Assembly (NCBI GenBank): GCA_022010055.1 | Contig: CP091737.1 | Coordinates: 372,001 to 436,000 of the forward strand | Origin: Treponema sp. | GTDB lineage: Bacteria; Spirochaetota; Spirochaetia; Treponematales; Treponemataceae | DNA length: 64,000 nt | Direction of reading: 5' to 3' | Part shown: one piece after another, positions 39,031 through 49,165 of the stretch | How positions within the stretch are numbered: the first letter of the stretch is position 1 | Layout of the letters: each line of letters begins with the position of its first letter | Notes under the pieces: generated by a model | What the model was told of the DNA's origin: nothing | What the model saw: the letters and a program-made list of their open reading frames with translations, nothing else | The model's database searches: none | Program-made: the position numbers and the translations under genes

Positions 39031-39489
39031 ATGAAGAAATTTTATTATTTTAGAAAACTGTCTGTTTTTTTGAGCGCATTTGTTGTTCTTTTTCTGGCCA
39101 CTGGCTGCTGGTCAAAGCTTGAAAAGCGGAATCTGACAATCCTGAAGGCGGATGGAACGGAAGTTTCTGTTCTGGCGGAAATCGCCGTGGAGCCGGAAGA
39201 CCGCAACCGTGGATTTATGGAACGAAAAAATATTCCGGAAGGAACAGGAATGCTTTTTGTTTTTGAGCACGACCAGATTCTTAATTTCTGGATGAAAAAT
39301 ACTCCGTGTCCGCTGTCTATTGCCTATATCACCAAAGATGGAAAGATAAAGGACATTTTGGATATGCAGCCGTTCAGCCTTGCGGATGTTGAAAGTTCCG
39401 GTTATGTGCGTTATGCGCTGGAAGTTCCTAAGGGCTGGTTCAAAAAAAATGGCATCACAACAGGTGATGCCTTAAGAATTCCTTTTTAG
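39031..39489 (+). CDS. DUF192 family lipoprotein
   Basis: 152 aa. The lipoprotein signal ends LFLATGCW. The body matches DUF192: AEIAVEPEDRNRGFMERKNIPEGTGMLFVFEHDQILNFWMKNT and LSIAYITKDGKIKDI. Members are small secreted beta-barrel-like proteins of unknown activity. The start is set at 39031, opening directly into the signal peptide; upstream frame is out of context. The C-terminus overlaps the convergent TPR gene by four bases. Confidence 0.85.
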   Translation: MKKFYYFRKLSVFLSAFVVLFLATGCWSKLEKRNLTILKADGTEVSVLAEIAVEPEDRNRGFMERKNIPEGTGMLFVFEHDQILNFWMKNTPCPLSIAYITKDGKIKDILDMQPFSLADVESSGYVRYALEVPKGWFKKNGITTGDALRIPF

Positions 39490-40640
39490 TCGGTTTGCCG
39501 TTCCAGTTTTGCAAGCTCGCTGGCGGCAATCTTGTCGTTCGGGTCAAATTCCAGGACTGCCGTAAAATATTTTTGGGCTTCGGCTTTGTTGCCTTCTTTC
39601 AGGCAGACATAGCCAAGGTTCGAGATTACTTTTGTGTCTTCCGGTGAAATCCTGAATGCGTTTATCAGGGAATTTTTTGCTTCCTTTATATTGTTCAGCT
39701 CAAGCTGGCAGATTGCCATTTCGTTGTAGGTGTCGGAATTTTTATCGCCGCCAAATGTAATCGCCTGGTTAAAAGCGGTAAGGGCATCGTCGTAGCGTCC
39801 GAGTTTTCTTAAGCCCCAGCCGAGCAAAAACCATGCGTTCCATACTTTCGGGTTTGATTCTATGAATTTTCGGATTTTTTCAAGGCCTTTTTCTTCCTGT
39901 CCGGACTGAATCAGTTTGTAAGCCTGTGAAAAAGCATCGTTATCCATGTTTTCGCTGTTGATTCTGTTCAGGATTTCCTGCGCCCGCTCTTTTTTGTAAA
40001 GTCCGTTTTCTCCAAGCTCTTCATCGCTTGTGTCGCATACAAGGGCAGAGTAATTTTCAAAACATTCTTTTGCATTTTTAAAATCATGCGATTTTAGGTA
40101 AAAAAATCCTGCATTGAAAAAAGCGTCGGGAATCGGCGGGTCGGCATCCATCGCGTCCTTGTAGTAACCTTCTGCTTCGTTGTCGCAGGCATCCGCATCG
40201 TCATTCAGTTCCGAGCGGCGGTAGCTTTCTGCGCGCTGATCCAGGAAAAGCGCGAAGTTCAGCGTGATTGCCTTGTCGTCCGGGTCGATTCCCCTTAAAG
40301 AAAGGAAAAGCTCTTCCGCTAAATCCCAGTCTTCGTTTTTAGCTTTAAGAATCGCGGCTTCAGAGAGCTCCTTTTTTATGTTTGGACGCGCTTTTAAAAT
40401 AATCGAGCGGTAATAGTCTTTGTGTTCGTTCTTGCGGTCGTATGCCAGTACTGTAAGGATTCCTGCAAGAACTTGTTCCGGAGAAATATCGTTCATGTCG
40501 TAATCGTCCGGGTCGCCCTGCATTTTTTTCTGAACAGGAAGCGGAACGGTTGAATCGATTTTCATCGCGGCATTTGAAAAATTGTAGTTTTCCGGCAGAT
40601 TTACAAAATAAACAGTTTCCAGCGGATTTGTGTGGTCCAT
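39486..40640 (-). CDS. Tetratricopeptide-repeat protein
   Basis: 384 aa, soluble, without signal peptide. At least five TPR-like helical pairs can be read between residues 95 and 380, the clearest being KVWNAWFLLGWGLRKLGRYDDALTAFNQA, NSDTYNEMAICQLELNNIKEA and DTKVISNLGYVCLKEGNKAEAQKYFTAVLE. The N-terminal 90 residues are unassigned (PLETVYFVNLPENYNF). Role: protein-protein scaffold; partner unknown. It precedes the PilZ gene product in the minus direction and is spaced 46 bp downstream of it. Confidence 0.8.
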   Translation of the reverse strand: MDHTNPLETVYFVNLPENYNFSNAAMKIDSTVPLPVQKKMQGDPDDYDMNDISPEQVLAGILTVLAYDRKNEHKDYYRSIILKARPNIKKELSEAAILKAKNEDWDLAEELFLSLRGIDPDDKAITLNFALFLDQRAESYRRSELNDDADACDNEAEGYYKDAMDADPPIPDAFFNAGFFYLKSHDFKNAKECFENYSALVCDTSDEELGENGLYKKERAQEILNRINSENMDNDAFSQAYKLIQSGQEEKGLEKIRKFIESNPKVWNAWFLLGWGLRKLGRYDDALTAFNQAITFGGDKNSDTYNEMAICQLELNNIKEAKNSLINAFRISPEDTKVISNLGYVCLKEGNKAEAQKYFTAVLEFDPNDKIAASELAKLERQTD

Positions 40641-40686
40641 TTGTTTTTCCTATAAAGTTTTTTAATTATCTTAGTTTAAAGTGACA

Positions 40687-41597
40687 TTAATCTGATTTTT
40701 TTTGCGGAGCCTGATTTTTTTCTTCAGTTTCCGGCTTTTTTTCTTTTCCGTCGTTGCTATGACCTGCGGATTTTGCCGCGACATCAAGGAATTTTTTTCT
40801 TCTGTTTGAAAGGAAGTCGTTGATTCGCATTTTGTATGCAAGCGGAACCTGGTTTTCGTCAAATTTTATTCCGGCCTCAACAAGGTCCTGGCGGCCTTCA
40901 ACTGTCTTTACAGAAACGATTGTTCCCTTTACGTCGATGATTTCCGTAGGATCTGAAAAAGCAGCCTTATTATGCAGTCCTTGTTTTCCAGGAATTTAGG
41001 AACTCCCAGAACAATAATTTTTGCGCCGGTGAACGAAAGATTCCAGAGAATGCAGCGGCGCGGAACAGACTGGATGTAGACAATCGATTCCTTCTTGTTG
41101 ATTCCCAGAAGCCTTTTTGTGTCTTCATTTAAAACAATGCGTTCTTCTTTTCTGTAGATAAAACCCTGGTTCGCATCTATTAGCGAGCCGATTTTATAGA
41201 TAAGGTCATCCGGCGGTCTTTGCGTAAACGATAGGGTTAAAATCGCAAGTTCCTTTGAATTCATGTATGGAGTTACATCCGTAACGCGGCAAGTTACAAA
41301 GAAAATCAGCGGCTGGTTGTCGGACTCAATAAAGCAGAACCTTAGGTTCACCGGCGGAGCGTCTTTTCTTGTTATCTGCTGAAAAGCGCCGCCGTTTGTT
41401 CCTATTATAATTTTTGCCTGCTGGAATGAAGTTGAATTTATTATGCAAGGCCACTGTGAACCTGCGCATTTTACATAAATCTGTCTTGGGTCAAGGCGCA
41501 GGAACCGCATTATATCTTTTGAGAATATTATTTCGTTTTCACGATATTTATTGTAATACTCGTTAATCTGCTGGTTTGTTGTGATAGAAAAACTCAT
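40687..41597 (-). CDS. PilZ-domain protein (frame-broken)
   Basis: About 303 aa when repaired. The N-terminal 190 residues resemble a YcgR-like or unknown domain (FLRLDPRQIYVKCAGSQWPC). The C-terminal PilZ core is SVPRRCILWNLSFTGAKIIVLG followed by the DxSxxG-equivalent LSFTG; it binds cyclic di-GMP in related proteins. The break at TT 40967-40968 interrupts ENKDCIIKAAFSDPTEIIDVKG; the true protein ends at 40687 with a Lys-rich tail. The basic pair RR before the strand fits the RxxxR nucleotide contact. Probably links cyclic di-GMP to motility or envelope behaviour. Confidence 0.82.
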
Positions 41598-41622
41598 GAC
41601 CTTAATATTAGTTTATATCAAA

Positions 41623-42417
41623 TTATTCGTCAATTTTATTTGTCTGAATATGTGAAAATCCAAGTATCACAGAAGGAAGCTGTTTTTTTGCTGAGCGCTG
41701 CCTGTTTTTTCCGTGGAAATAAAGCTGGCTGGAAGGCCCGCCGTCAAATTGAAGCGCGCAGAAGACGTTTTTTTCCTTTAAAATTCTGGCGGTGTCTTCG
41801 TAAGAAAGTTTCTTTCCGCAGAAAAGGTAGAGCTTTCTTCCGTCTTTGGAAATTCCTGCCGCAGAACGCAAGTCTTTTATGTTCCTGAAGGGATATATTT
41901 TTTCGCCGCGCAGTATTGTCCAGAATCCGCCCGCCGCGAATTTTGGATTTTTCTGTTTTTCTAAAAGAAGTTCATCCTGTGAGTCAAAAATTTTTGCAGA
42001 ATAGCCGGTTTCTTCCTTAAAGAACGCAAGCGCCGCATATTTTTTTTGCGGAGCGGAAAATTCCGTGAAGTCATCTATGTAAATTCCGACAGGCTTGCGT
42101 TCTGAAAAGAAAGGATTCAGCTTTGAGCTGGTTACAAAAGGATTTGCGTTGATTGCGGCGAAGCAGTTGTTTTCTTCTGCGAATTTTTTTACGGAAACAG
42201 GCTTTGAAAATCCGTCTTTCTTAGGGAATGTTTTTATTTCCAGGTCTGGGGAAGAAAGATTTATTTCTGCGATAAAATAGTTTTTTCCGGCGTAAAAAGA
42301 GTCTGTTCCGGAAAAGGCTCCGGTTTCTTCAACTGGTTCTTTTATCGAATCTGTTGTCTTGCAGGAAAAAAATAGTAAAAGACAGGTGAAAGAAATAAAA
42401 GCGGAAAATCTTTTCAT
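41623..42417 (-). CDS. Phosphodiester glycosidase (NAGPA/DUF2233) family lipoprotein
   Basis: 264 aa from ATG 42417, whose product begins with lipoprotein signal MKRFSAFISFTCLLLFFSC. Family landmarks are VSVKKFAEENNCFAAINANPF, RSAAGISKDGRKLYLF and LQFDGGPSSQLYF (DGG motif). Members cleave phosphodiester-linked sugars, as in the uncovering enzyme. Envelope-anchored. An ATG at 42450 in frame would add eleven residues before the signal and is less likely. Close behind the 42454 gene. Confidence 0.82.
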   Translation of the reverse strand: MKRFSAFISFTCLLLFFSCKTTDSIKEPVEETGAFSGTDSFYAGKNYFIAEINLSSPDLEIKTFPKKDGFSKPVSVKKFAEENNCFAAINANPFVTSSKLNPFFSERKPVGIYIDDFTEFSAPQKKYAALAFFKEETGYSAKIFDSQDELLLEKQKNPKFAAGGFWTILRGEKIYPFRNIKDLRSAAGISKDGRKLYLFCGKKLSYEDTARILKEKNVFCALQFDGGPSSQLYFHGKNRQRSAKKQLPSVILGFSHIQTNKIDE

Positions 42418-42453
42418 TTTTGCTGAATTTGCTCCAGTGGCATTTTTCATAAA

Positions 42454-43092
42454 TTATTTTGACAGAAATCTGTGCGAAGGGAAGTTCTCGTTGTGATTTC
42501 TGGCTTCTTCGTAATAGTCAGGCGAATAATATCCGGCTGTAAGCAGGTAAAAAAGTTTTTCTTCCGGCGCGGTTGAATCCGAAAGATTTTTTTTGAATAG
42601 AATTTCTACTGCATATCTTTTTTTTGTTCCGTTGAATTTTTGCGCAGGGGCATAGTAATTTACGTAGTCGCGCAGCCGAAATCTTTCGCCTTTGTTTTTG
42701 TAGATTTCAACAGCAAGGTCAGTTCCGTTTTCCGAGCGTCCGTAGGAGTAAAGAATTTCCGGTGAAAAGGGTTTTTCGTGTCCGGTTTCAATGACCGCGG
42801 CAAGCTTTCCGTTCTTGAACTGAAATTCAATGTATTCAAAAGGCGACTGCCCGCCCTGTTTCCACGCTAGTCTTGTGCATGAAACTCCGTAATGGCTGAA
42901 CGGACATTTTGTCCAGATTATATTGTTGTTGTTCTTCTTTATCCATTCTTTAACCTGATATTCGGTTTGTCCCCATACAAGTCCCTTGTAGCCGCTGTTT
43001 ATCCGTACGGCTTTTACCAGAACGATTGCCGGCATTGAAAAAAACAGGATTCCCAGAATTGAGCTTAAGATTATCGCCTTTGTTTTTGTCAT
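42454..43092 (-). CDS. Secreted or membrane-anchored protein of unknown function
   Basis: 212 aa. An N-terminal hydrophobic segment (AIILSSILGILFFSMPAIVLV) is a signal or anchor; the remainder is likely periplasmic. YKGLVWGQTEYQVKEWIKKNNNN recalls the 38478 protein, suggesting a shared fold. Two Cys (TKCPFSHYGVSC) could form a disulfide. AAGGAA lies before the start, directly after a terminator of the upstream gene, so it may be read from read-through or an unseen promoter. Confidence 0.7.
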   Translation of the reverse strand: MTKTKAIILSSILGILFFSMPAIVLVKAVRINSGYKGLVWGQTEYQVKEWIKKNNNNIIWTKCPFSHYGVSCTRLAWKQGGQSPFEYIEFQFKNGKLAAVIETGHEKPFSPEILYSYGRSENGTDLAVEIYKNKGERFRLRDYVNYYAPAQKFNGTKKRYAVEILFKKNLSDSTAPEEKLFYLLTAGYYSPDYYEEARNHNENFPSHRFLSK

Positions 43093-43110
43093 TCTTTTTT
43101 CCTTAAAAAA

Positions 43111-43126
43111 CTCCGCGCTGGCGGAG
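43111..43126 (-). terminator. Terminator after the 43139 gene
   Basis: On the minus strand CTCCGC-CAGC-GCGGAG is followed directly by T6. It lies within a 29-bp motif that also occurs upstream of cysS. Confidence 0.65.
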
Positions 43127-43138
43127 GGCCATGGATGG

Positions 43139-43906
43139 CTACTTTTTTGTTTTGCAGAAATTTTTATTTCTGGAAATTATTGAAATTTCATCTTTTGCCT
43201 TAAGCTCAAGTTTTTCGTATTTTCCTGAAATGCAGGCAAGGTCAATCATGATATTTTCTTTTTTGAATCCGTCTATGCAGAATTCAAGGTAAAAACCGCT
43301 TGCCGCAAAAATAATTGCTATGAATCCCCATAATCCCATTGTGCTGCTTACAAAAGTTACGTTGAAAAAAATTGCTGTGAGCGAAAAAATAATAATGAGG
43401 ATTTTGGAGATTGCCGTTCCTCCTAGAATCATTCCGGTTATGCATACCGCGGAAAGAACCGTGACTGAAAAATTCTGCTGCAGCCTGGCTATTGCGGTGG
43501 AATTGCCTTTGTCGGGAAAAAGAAATATTTTTATCAGCATTGCAAAAAACAGTGTGTGCACGATTATGCTCAGAATATTCATGCAGACAATCAGAAGCTT
43601 GTGTTTCTTCCGGTCTTCTTCAGAGAGCCTGTTTCTGTAGGTTATGCTTAAAATTCCCTTTAAATGAAGAATAAAAATCAATCCAAGTGAAAATAAACCG
43701 CTTAGAAGATCGGGAATCTGTTGGATTTTTACGTTTTTTTCAGCCGCCGCGCCAAAGAAGGCAAATAAAGTTCCCCATACGTTGTCAAAATAAGGCAACG
43801 TTATGTCGGTTTTCCACGGAATCATAAAAATCCATGCGGAAATCCAGATAAGGACGATTCCTGAAAGCCTGTAAAAATCGATTACTTCAAACCATTTTTT
43901 ATTCAT
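43139..43906 (-). CDS. Multi-pass membrane protein of unknown function
   Basis: 255 aa with about six hydrophobic segments (about residues 14-30, 65-85, 105-130, 145-165, 168-185 and 190-210), then a soluble tail of about 45 aa rich in Lys. No transporter or enzyme motif is visible. The N-terminus WFEVIDFYRLSGIVLIWISAW is probably an interface helix and first span. The gene is intact. Neighbours on both sides are envelope proteins. Confidence 0.75.
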   Translation of the reverse strand: MNKKWFEVIDFYRLSGIVLIWISAWIFMIPWKTDITLPYFDNVWGTLFAFFGAAAEKNVKIQQIPDLLSGLFSLGLIFILHLKGILSITYRNRLSEEDRKKHKLLIVCMNILSIIVHTLFFAMLIKIFLFPDKGNSTAIARLQQNFSVTVLSAVCITGMILGGTAISKILIIIFSLTAIFFNVTFVSSTMGLWGFIAIIFAASGFYLEFCIDGFKKENIMIDLACISGKYEKLELKAKDEISIISRNKNFCKTKK

Positions 43907-43953
43907 AACCTTATTGTATCATAAAAACGATAATGTGATATAATTAATTCAAA

Positions 43954-44020
43954 AGTCGGGTTTTATAAATTCAGCATAAAAATTGAACGGGCTGCCGGAA
44001 AAAAACTCGATATTTGGGCT
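43954..44020. repeat. TCGAG-end intergenic element, copy E (short)
   Basis: The right end (reverse complement AGCCCAAATATCGAGTTTTT) is well conserved; the left end AAGTCGGGTTTTATAAATTC is diverged. TTATAAATTCAGC with following ATTGAA is the reverse complement of part of copy C's right arm. It ends 24 bp before rarA. Confidence 0.6.
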
Positions 44021-44044
44021 AATCAGAAAAAAATTGAGTATTGT

Positions 44045-46661
44045 ATGGAAAATGAATCGCTTTTCAGTATGTCGCGGGGCTTGCGCGAGCCGCTTGCTTC
44101 GCGGATGCGCCCCAGGAATCTGGATGAATACATCGGTCAGGACCACATTGTAGGAAAGGGAAGGCTTTTGCGCAGGGCGATAGCCGCGGACCAGCTGACT
44201 TCCGTTATTTTTTACGGACCTCCGGGAACTGGAAAAACAACTTTGGCGCGGGTCATTGCAAATCACACCAAGTCGAATTTTATTACGCTGAACGCAGTCC
44301 TTACCGGAGTCGCGGATATCCGCAATTCAATAAAGCAGGCTGAAGATTATTACAATCTTTACAGCCGCAGGACAATTCTGTTTGTTGACGAAGTCCACCG
44401 CTGGAACAAGAGCCAGCAGGACGCGCTTTTGCCCTGGGTTGAAAACGGAACGATTATTCTTATCGGGGCGACAACTGAAAATCCGTTTTTGAAGTGAACC
44501 GCGCGCTTGTGAGCCGTTCGCGCGTTTTTCAGTTAAAGCCGCTTACCAGCGACGATTTGATGAAAGCGGCGCAGATGGCCCTGGAAGACAAGGAAAGAGG
44601 CTACGGCCGCTGGAAAGTTGTTTTTGAAAAAGGCGCGCTGGAGCATCTTGTTGAAACCGCCGGCGGCGACTGCCGTTCCCTGCTGAATGCGCTTGAGCTT
44701 GCCGTTGAGACGACTCCTGAAAAATGGAGTCCGGATGCTGATGTTCCTGTTCCGGCTTACGGCTCGACGATTTATATCTCAAAAGAAGCGGCGGAAGAGT
44801 CGATTCAAAAAAAAAGTTGTGCTCTACGACCGGGACGGAGATTATCACTACGACATAATCAGCGCGTTCATAAAATCCTTGCGGGGCCGCGATCCTGATG
44901 CCGCCTGTTACTGGCTTGCCAGAATGGTCAGCGCAGGGGAAGATCCGCATTTTATTTTCAGAAGAATGTTGATTTCAGCCTGCGAGGACACAGGGCTTGC
45001 CGATCCTAGGGCAGTTGAGATTGTGGAAAGCTGCGCCGCCGCTTTTGACCGGGTCGGGCTTCCAGAGGGGCGTTATTTTCTGGCGCATGCGGCGCTGTAT
45101 CTTGCGACCGCGCCCAAGTCAAATTCAAGCATGGCGTTTTTTGACGCGCTTTCGGCTGTTGAAAAAGAAAATGCTGAAGTCCCGAATCATCTAAAAGATT
45201 CAAACCGGGATTCGGAAGGATTCGGGCATGGCTCAGGATATTTGTATCCGCACGCCTACCGGGACCACTGGGTTGCCCAGCAGTATCTTCCTGATACCCT
45301 TATGGGAAGGGTTTTCTACACTCCAAGCACGCAGGGCTATGAAAAGGAAATCCGCGGCGATGTCCTAAGCCGCCGTGAGCTTCAGATTGCGGCGATTCTG
45401 GAAAAACAGCAGCAGCCGCAGGATGTTCCGGCGCAGACCGGAAGCAAGAATATATTGGAAGAAATTAATAAGGCGAAAGAAACAAAATCAGAATTCGGTG
45501 TAAATCCGATAAGTGAATGGTGGATTGCCGAACATTTTAAAAATTCAGGAGAAGGAGAAAATCTTACCTTCAGTCCTGTGGACGGAATCCGCGAGTCTGC
45601 CCTTGACAAGGCCGACCGGCAGTGGAAGAACCGCCTTGATTCTAACCGGGCGGAAGTGCTTTTGAACATCCGGGACACTATGATTGAAATGGCAAATCTT
45701 CTGCGCCATTACCGCTGTCTTGTCTGGAATGCGGATGACGGTCTTCTTTTGTGGGAAGTCGCGCGAAAAACACCGGAGGGAGTTACCTGCGGCTTGTGCC
45801 GCACGGAAAAAGGCTGCCAGATTCTGGAGCAGTACTCGCGGACTTTAGGAGATTTGGACAAGCCGCTTCTTCAGTACAGGCCCGAAACGAGCTCGCCAGA
45901 TTTTATGTCATCTGAAAATTTTAAAAATCTGATGCTGAAATTTCAGTACAACGGAACTGTCTTTGACAGAATTTTCTTCCGAGATCCTTTTGTCAGCGTT
46001 GAATCTGTTGATGCTCTTGCAAAGGCGATTTTTGAAATGCTGAATCCGCAGAAGCGGAAAGGAAAGGTTTTTACAGACCAGAATGAATCTGAAAATCAAC
46101 TTGAAAAAGAAGTCTTTGACGGAACGAACTATGACTCGGATTTTAATGCCGGCATTGAAAAGGAAAACGATGAGATAGAAAATATTCCGCTGAATGAAAC
46201 TCCGTTTGCCGAAGGCTGGAAGATTGTTGTGTCTCAAAAAAATTCCTTCCGGCGGCCAGCACATAAGTCAGCTTATAAAAAATCAGATTCTGACGGATTC
46301 AACGGCCGGCTTGTATTCGGATGTTCTGGAAAAAATGGAAAAGGCCGAGACGGAATTTTTTACCGACAGGACAAATCCGTTTTTCTGCTGGAATACCCAG
46401 TACATTGCTGAAACTTTCCGTAAGTCAGGTTTTAAAGTCCTTAGCGCGACGCAGATTGTAAATGAAAAAAGAAGAATTTCCCAGAAAGAAATCAGGAAAT
46501 GGTTCAACACCGAGTCATCCGCCTACGGCAGGGCGATGCTGAAATCCCTGGGCGTTCCCGATTTGCAGAAACTTATAGATTTGCTTGAAAGCGCGGTTCA
46601 GAATCAGATTTTTAACTGGAAGACAGAGACCGGATTTTTTACAATAGAGCAAAAAAGTTGA
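44045..46661 (+). CDS. rarA: RarA/MgsA AAA+ ATPase with long C-terminal extension (frame-broken)
   Basis: About 872 aa when repaired. Residues 1-430 are standard RarA: GQDHIVGKG, Walker A FYGPPGTGKTTLARV, Walker B ILFVDEVHRWNKSQQD, sensor IGATTENPFFEVNRALVSRSRVF, the replication-stress clamp-loader-like lid and the C-terminal PHAYRDHWVAQQYLPDTLMGRVFY. Beyond that lies an extra 440 aa whose middle reads like a diverged Rossmann methyltransferase (MIEMANLLRHYRCLVWNADDG, LLLWEVARKTPEGVTCGL, FDRIFFRDPFVSVESVDALAKAIFEML). Breaks: T5 44486-44490 (one short), A9 44807-44815 (one extra), A7 46236-46242 (one short). RarA acts at stalled forks. The -10-like TATAAT at 43939 lies upstream of element E. 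Confidence 0.88.
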
Positions 46662-46721
46662 TTTCCACGCCCGGATTTTGCGGTTGAATATTTCTTTTTG
46701 CAACTATTTTTTTTGTTAGTA

Positions 46722-46750
46722 TTGTAAGCAGGTCAAGAAATTTGTATAAT
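46722..46750 (+). promoter_or_regulatory. Citrate synthase promoter
   Basis: TTGTAA (46722-46727), exactly 17 bp, TATAAT (46745-46750). The leader to ATG 46821 would be about 64 nt and ends with GGGGG before the start. Confidence 0.7.
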
Positions 46751-46820
46751 TATAAAGATACACAAAATTACAATGAATAAATATACATTTTATGCGATTT
46801 CTTAATGGGGGCAAGCAAGT

Positions 46821-48178
46821 ATGGCAGATTTAAAACACAAGAATTTTATAGAAAAACTTTCGATACTTGCCGAACGTAATGACCCTATCAATCCTGATCT
46901 TTATCAGAAATACGATGTAAAGCGGGGACTCCGCAATGCAAATGGAACTGGAGTCCTTGTAGGTCTTACCCGGATTGGCGATGTTGTTGGTTATGAAGTC
47001 GGCGCGAATAAGGAAAAAATTCCTGTTCCGGGGCGTTTGCTTTACCGCGGATACGATGTTGTTGATTTAATCCGCGATGCGGAGGCAAATGATGATTATT
47101 GCTACGAGCAGTGCGCTTATCTCCTTTTGTTCGGAGAGCTTCCTAATAAAGCGGAGCTTGCCGAATTCCGCGCATTTATAGGTGAAAGCCGGACTCTTCC
47201 GCCTAATTTTACGGAAGACATGATTATGAAAGCGCCTTCCCAGGATATTATGAATAAACTTGCGCGTGGAGTGCTCGCCTCTTATTCGTATGATGAGAAC
47301 CCGGAAGACCGTTCTATTGAAAATAATCTTCGTCAGTGCATTGAGCTTATCTCCCGTTTTTCTACGCTTGCCGCATACGGCTATCAGGCGAGGCGGCGTT
47401 ACTATGAAAATAAATCGATGTATATTCACAATCCGCTTCCTGAGCTTTCGACCGCTGAAAATTTCCTGCACCTGATTCGTCCGGATTGTCAGTATACAAA
47501 GCTTGAGGCGGAAATCCTTGACCTTGCGCTTATTCTTCACGCGGAGCACGGCGGCGGAAATAACTCATCTTTGACAGTTCATGTTGTTTCTTCTGCGGAC
47601 ACAGATACTTATTCCGCGATTGCGGCGGCTGTCGGTTCTCTGAAAGGTCGACGTCATGGCGGCGCGAACATCCGTGTTGTTGAAATGATGGATGAAATCA
47701 AGGCCAACGTAAAGACTGGTCGAATGAAAAAGAAGTCCGCGGATATCTTTATAAAATTGCGAAAAAAGAAGCCTTTGACTACAGCGGAAAAATCTACGGA
47801 ATGGGACATGCGGTTTATACAATCAGCGATCCGCGCGCCTTGCTCCTGCGCGAAAAGGCAAGAAAACTTGCGGAAGAAAAAAACTGCATGGAAGAATACA
47901 ACCTTTACAGAATGGTGGAAGAGATTGCTCCTGAAATCATTATGGAAGTTCATCATTCAGACAAGCAGATTTGCGCGAACGTAGACTTGTATTCGGGTTT
48001 TGTGTATACAATGCTGAATATTCCGCGTGAGCTGTATACTCCGATTTTTGCCATAAGCCGAATTGCCGGCTGGTCTGCGCACAGAATTGAAGAACTTGTT
48101 GCCGGCGGAAGAATTTATCGTCCTGCTTACAAGAATGTATGTGAGGAACGAAAGTATGTTCCGCTTGACAGGCGTTAG
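46821..48178 (+). CDS. gltA: Citrate synthase (frame-broken)
   Basis: About 452 aa. It condenses acetyl-CoA with oxaloacetate. LLYRGYDVVDLI, LLFGELPNKAEL, LILHAEHGGGNNSSLTVHVVSSADTD (catalytic His), SLKGRRHGGAN, IYGMGHAVYTISDPRA (second catalytic His) and ALYxxLNIPRELYTPIFAISRIAGWSAH are all seen. AAA 47711-47713 lacks one base between the two halves. The longish N-terminus and sequence resemble citrate synthases of anaerobic Firmicutes and treponemes. No other TCA gene lies nearby, so glutamate synthesis is the likely purpose. Confidence 0.93.
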
Positions 48179-48225
48179 TTTCTGAATTTTTTGCGGAACT
48201 GGAAAAATAGCAGGCTGGGTAAAAA

Positions 48226-48975
48226 ATGAGTTTTTCAAGACTAGATAAAATTCTTTCGCACGAGGGCTTTGGAAGCCGCAAGGCAATACGGAAAATCCTG
48301 TATTCATCAGAAGTTTTTGTGAACGGAAACCGAATCCTTGATCCTGGTTTTTCCGTAAATCCTGACAAAGACGAGATAAAAATTGACGGAGAAACTTTGA
48401 CTCTTAGAAAGAATTTTTATCTTATGATGAACAAGCCTGGAAACTTTGTGAGCGCGAACAAGGATGGACTTCATCAGACGGTTTTTGACCTTTTGGACGA
48501 CCGTTTCCATACTCCGTATCTTGAAGAGAACCTGCACCTTGTGGGACGCCTTGATATTGATACAGAAGGGCTCTTGCTTTTTACGACGGACGGCGCGCTT
48601 ACCCACAGAATCACAAGCCCTAAAACGCATTTGCCAAAGACATACTTCGTGCGCATAAAAAATCCTGAGACGGCTGAAAGGCAGGAAAAAATCTTTCAGG
48701 ATTTTAAGAATGGAATTGAAATTCCGCCGGAAGGAAACGAGCTTGGATTCTTGGCAAAACCTGCGGAAATCCACTGGAAATCAGAAACCGAATGTGTTCT
48801 TTCTATAAGTGAAGGAAAATTCCATCAGGTAAAAAGAATGTTTATGGCTGAGCAAAACGAAGTTGCTTATTTAAAGCGAATTTCAATCGGTCCGCTTAAG
48901 CTGGACGAAACCCTTGCCGCCGGCGAATACCGCGATTTGACGGATGAGGAAGTGGATGCGTTGATGAATGCTTAA
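48226..48975 (+). CDS. RsuA/RluB-type rRNA pseudouridine synthase
   Basis: 249 aa, intact. S4 domain at residues 1-50 (RLDKILSHEGFGSRKAIRKIL ... VFVNGNRI), then GRLDIDTEGLLLFTTDGALTHR with the catalytic Asp, and the family end GKFHQVKRMFMAEQNEV. It modifies one rRNA uridine; which rRNA cannot be told. It is a paralogue of 382-1124 and its final residues match a fragment at 59013-59084. It follows citrate synthase by 47 bp. Confidence 0.92.
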   Translation: MSFSRLDKILSHEGFGSRKAIRKILYSSEVFVNGNRILDPGFSVNPDKDEIKIDGETLTLRKNFYLMMNKPGNFVSANKDGLHQTVFDLLDDRFHTPYLEENLHLVGRLDIDTEGLLLFTTDGALTHRITSPKTHLPKTYFVRIKNPETAERQEKIFQDFKNGIEIPPEGNELGFLAKPAEIHWKSETECVLSISEGKFHQVKRMFMAEQNEVAYLKRISIGPLKLDETLAAGEYRDLTDEEVDALMNA

Positions 48976-49060
48976 AATGGCCAGTTCAACATTCTGCTCA
49001 TTTCAAGAACATTTTGTTTCCATGTTTCAAAAAGCCAGTCAGGTTTTATCTGATAATAAC
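48976..49060 (-). pseudogene. C-terminal gene remnant on the minus strand
   Basis: Reading the minus strand gives about 30 residues, YYQIKPDWLFETWKQNVLEM followed by SRMLNWPF and a stop, with no start or upstream frame. It looks like the tail of a lost gene. The rest of 48976-49130 shows nothing else. Confidence 0.3.
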
Positions 49061-49130
49061 TTACATTTTAGTCCTTCTATAGCGAACAAAATCATATTTT
49101 TATCAATTTAGTACGTTTGAACCGTACAAG

Positions 49131-49159
49131 TTGTGTTTTTTGTTAGTTTGGTCTATTAT
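49131..49159 (+). promoter_or_regulatory. Promoter of the DUF4143 ATPase, predicted leaderless
   Basis: TTGTGT (49131-49136), exactly 17 bp, TATTAT (49154-49159), six bases, then ATG 49166. Confidence 0.55.
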
Positions 49160-49165
49160 AACAGT

